From Burhinus oedicnemus (Eukaryota > Chordata > Aves > Charadriiformes > Burhinidae): a stretch of 64,000 bases of DNA. The position numbers were made by a program, and so were the translations under genes. Of this stretch, positions 63,566 through 64,000 are shown in pieces (within the stretch, counting starts at the first letter, position 1; every line of letters starts with the position of its first letter). Under the pieces are notes generated by a model. That model saw nothing but the letters and a program-made list of their open reading frames with translations. It had not been told where the DNA came from and searched no databases. The stretch covers positions 668,468-732,467 of the forward strand of contig VFFE01007510.1 of NCBI GenBank assembly GCA_008921705.1, in the 5' to 3' direction.

Positions 63566-64000
63566 ATAGAATCACAGAATCAGAATGCTTTGGGTTGGAA
63601 GGGACCTTTAAAGGTTATCTAGTCCAACCTCCCCTGCAATGAGCAGGGACATCTCCAAATAGATCAGGTTGCTCAGACTCCGGTCCAACCTGGCCTTGAA
63701 TGTTTCCAGGGATGGGGCATCTACCACCTCTCTGGACAACCTGGGCCAGTGTTTCACCACCTTCATTGTAAAAAATCTGTTCCTTATATCTACTCTAAAT
63801 CTCTAATCCTCTTTTAGTTTAAAGCCATTTACCCCTTGTCCTATCGCAACACGGCCTGCTAAAAAGTTTTCCCCCATTTTTTCTTATATGCCCCCTTTAA
63901 GTACTGAAAGGCTGCAATGTCTCCCCGGAGCCTTCTCTTCTCCAGGCTGAACAATGCCAACTCTCTCAGCCTGTCTTCACAGGGGCATGAGGGGGTGGGG
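63566..64000 (-). mobile_element. CR1 LINE 3' part, runs off window
   Basis: Starts with the CR1 tail ATAGAATCACAGAATCAGAA, then 'gggttggaagggaccttta' and 'atctagtccaacctcccctg'. It continues through 3' UTR into decayed reverse-transcriptase C-terminus (the antisense of 'ctggagaagagaaggctccg' is at about 63930). Its 3' UTR matches that of the 14-kb copy, so both are the same or sister subfamilies. The 5' end lies beyond the window. Confidence 0.93.

Noticed and set aside
1..64000. CRISPR arrays, operons, tRNA or rRNA genes
   Set aside because: No direct-repeat/spacer array, no bacterial gene organisation, and no cloverleaf with a GGTTCGAATCC-type box was seen; this is vertebrate DNA.

Overview
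The window is bird nuclear DNA, mostly AT-rich and non-coding. Bird origin rests on four points. There are several CR1 (chicken repeat 1) LINE copies. There is a 512-bp solo endogenous-retrovirus LTR of a type common in birds. The encoded vasoactive intestinal peptide has avian-type residues. Two genes, MYCT1 then VIP, lie in the same orientation, as they do on human chromosome 6q. I cannot name the species. Two 20-base N gaps (11729-11748 and 53957-53976) show this is a draft assembly.

Two protein-coding genes can be reconstructed, both on the minus strand. VIP occupies about 3.7-11.56 kb: a TATA/CRE promoter, a non-coding first exon, five further exons (signal peptide, spacer, PHI, VIP, C-terminal peptide) and a last exon holding only two codons, the stop and the 3' UTR. 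The six coding segments join in frame into a 198-residue precursor with consensus GT/AG ends throughout. MYCT1 lies upstream: a 17-codon first exon at 50726-50777, a 22.7-kb intron, and a 533-nt coding second exon at 27524-28056, giving 194 residues.

Layout: 0.7-2.2 kb, internally deleted CR1; 3.7-11.6 kb, VIP; 10.5-13.6 kb, CpG-rich DNA covering the VIP promoter and a second GC peak upstream; 13.7-14.5 kb, an ATACC microsatellite, an old LINE2/MIR-like scrap and a CR1 3' end; 14.5-27 kb, intergenic; 27.5-50.8 kb, MYCT1, whose intron holds the solo LTR with a perfect 6-bp target duplication and a CR1 copy; 51-63.2 kb, intergenic with an A-run/gap/T-run; 63.2-64 kb, possible LTR sequence and a CR1 copy running off the end.

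The two genes are neighbours by conserved synteny, not by shared function: VIP is a secreted neuropeptide hormone and MYCT1 is a single-pass membrane protein of endothelium and blood stem cells. I found no undescribed multi-gene system. The points most worth checking are the easily missed MYCT1 exon 1 and its lost N-terminal extension, the PHI peptide without an amidation glycine on a frame-neutral cassette exon, the GGGGCC repeat in VIP intron 1, and the solo LTR beside MYCT1 exon 2.
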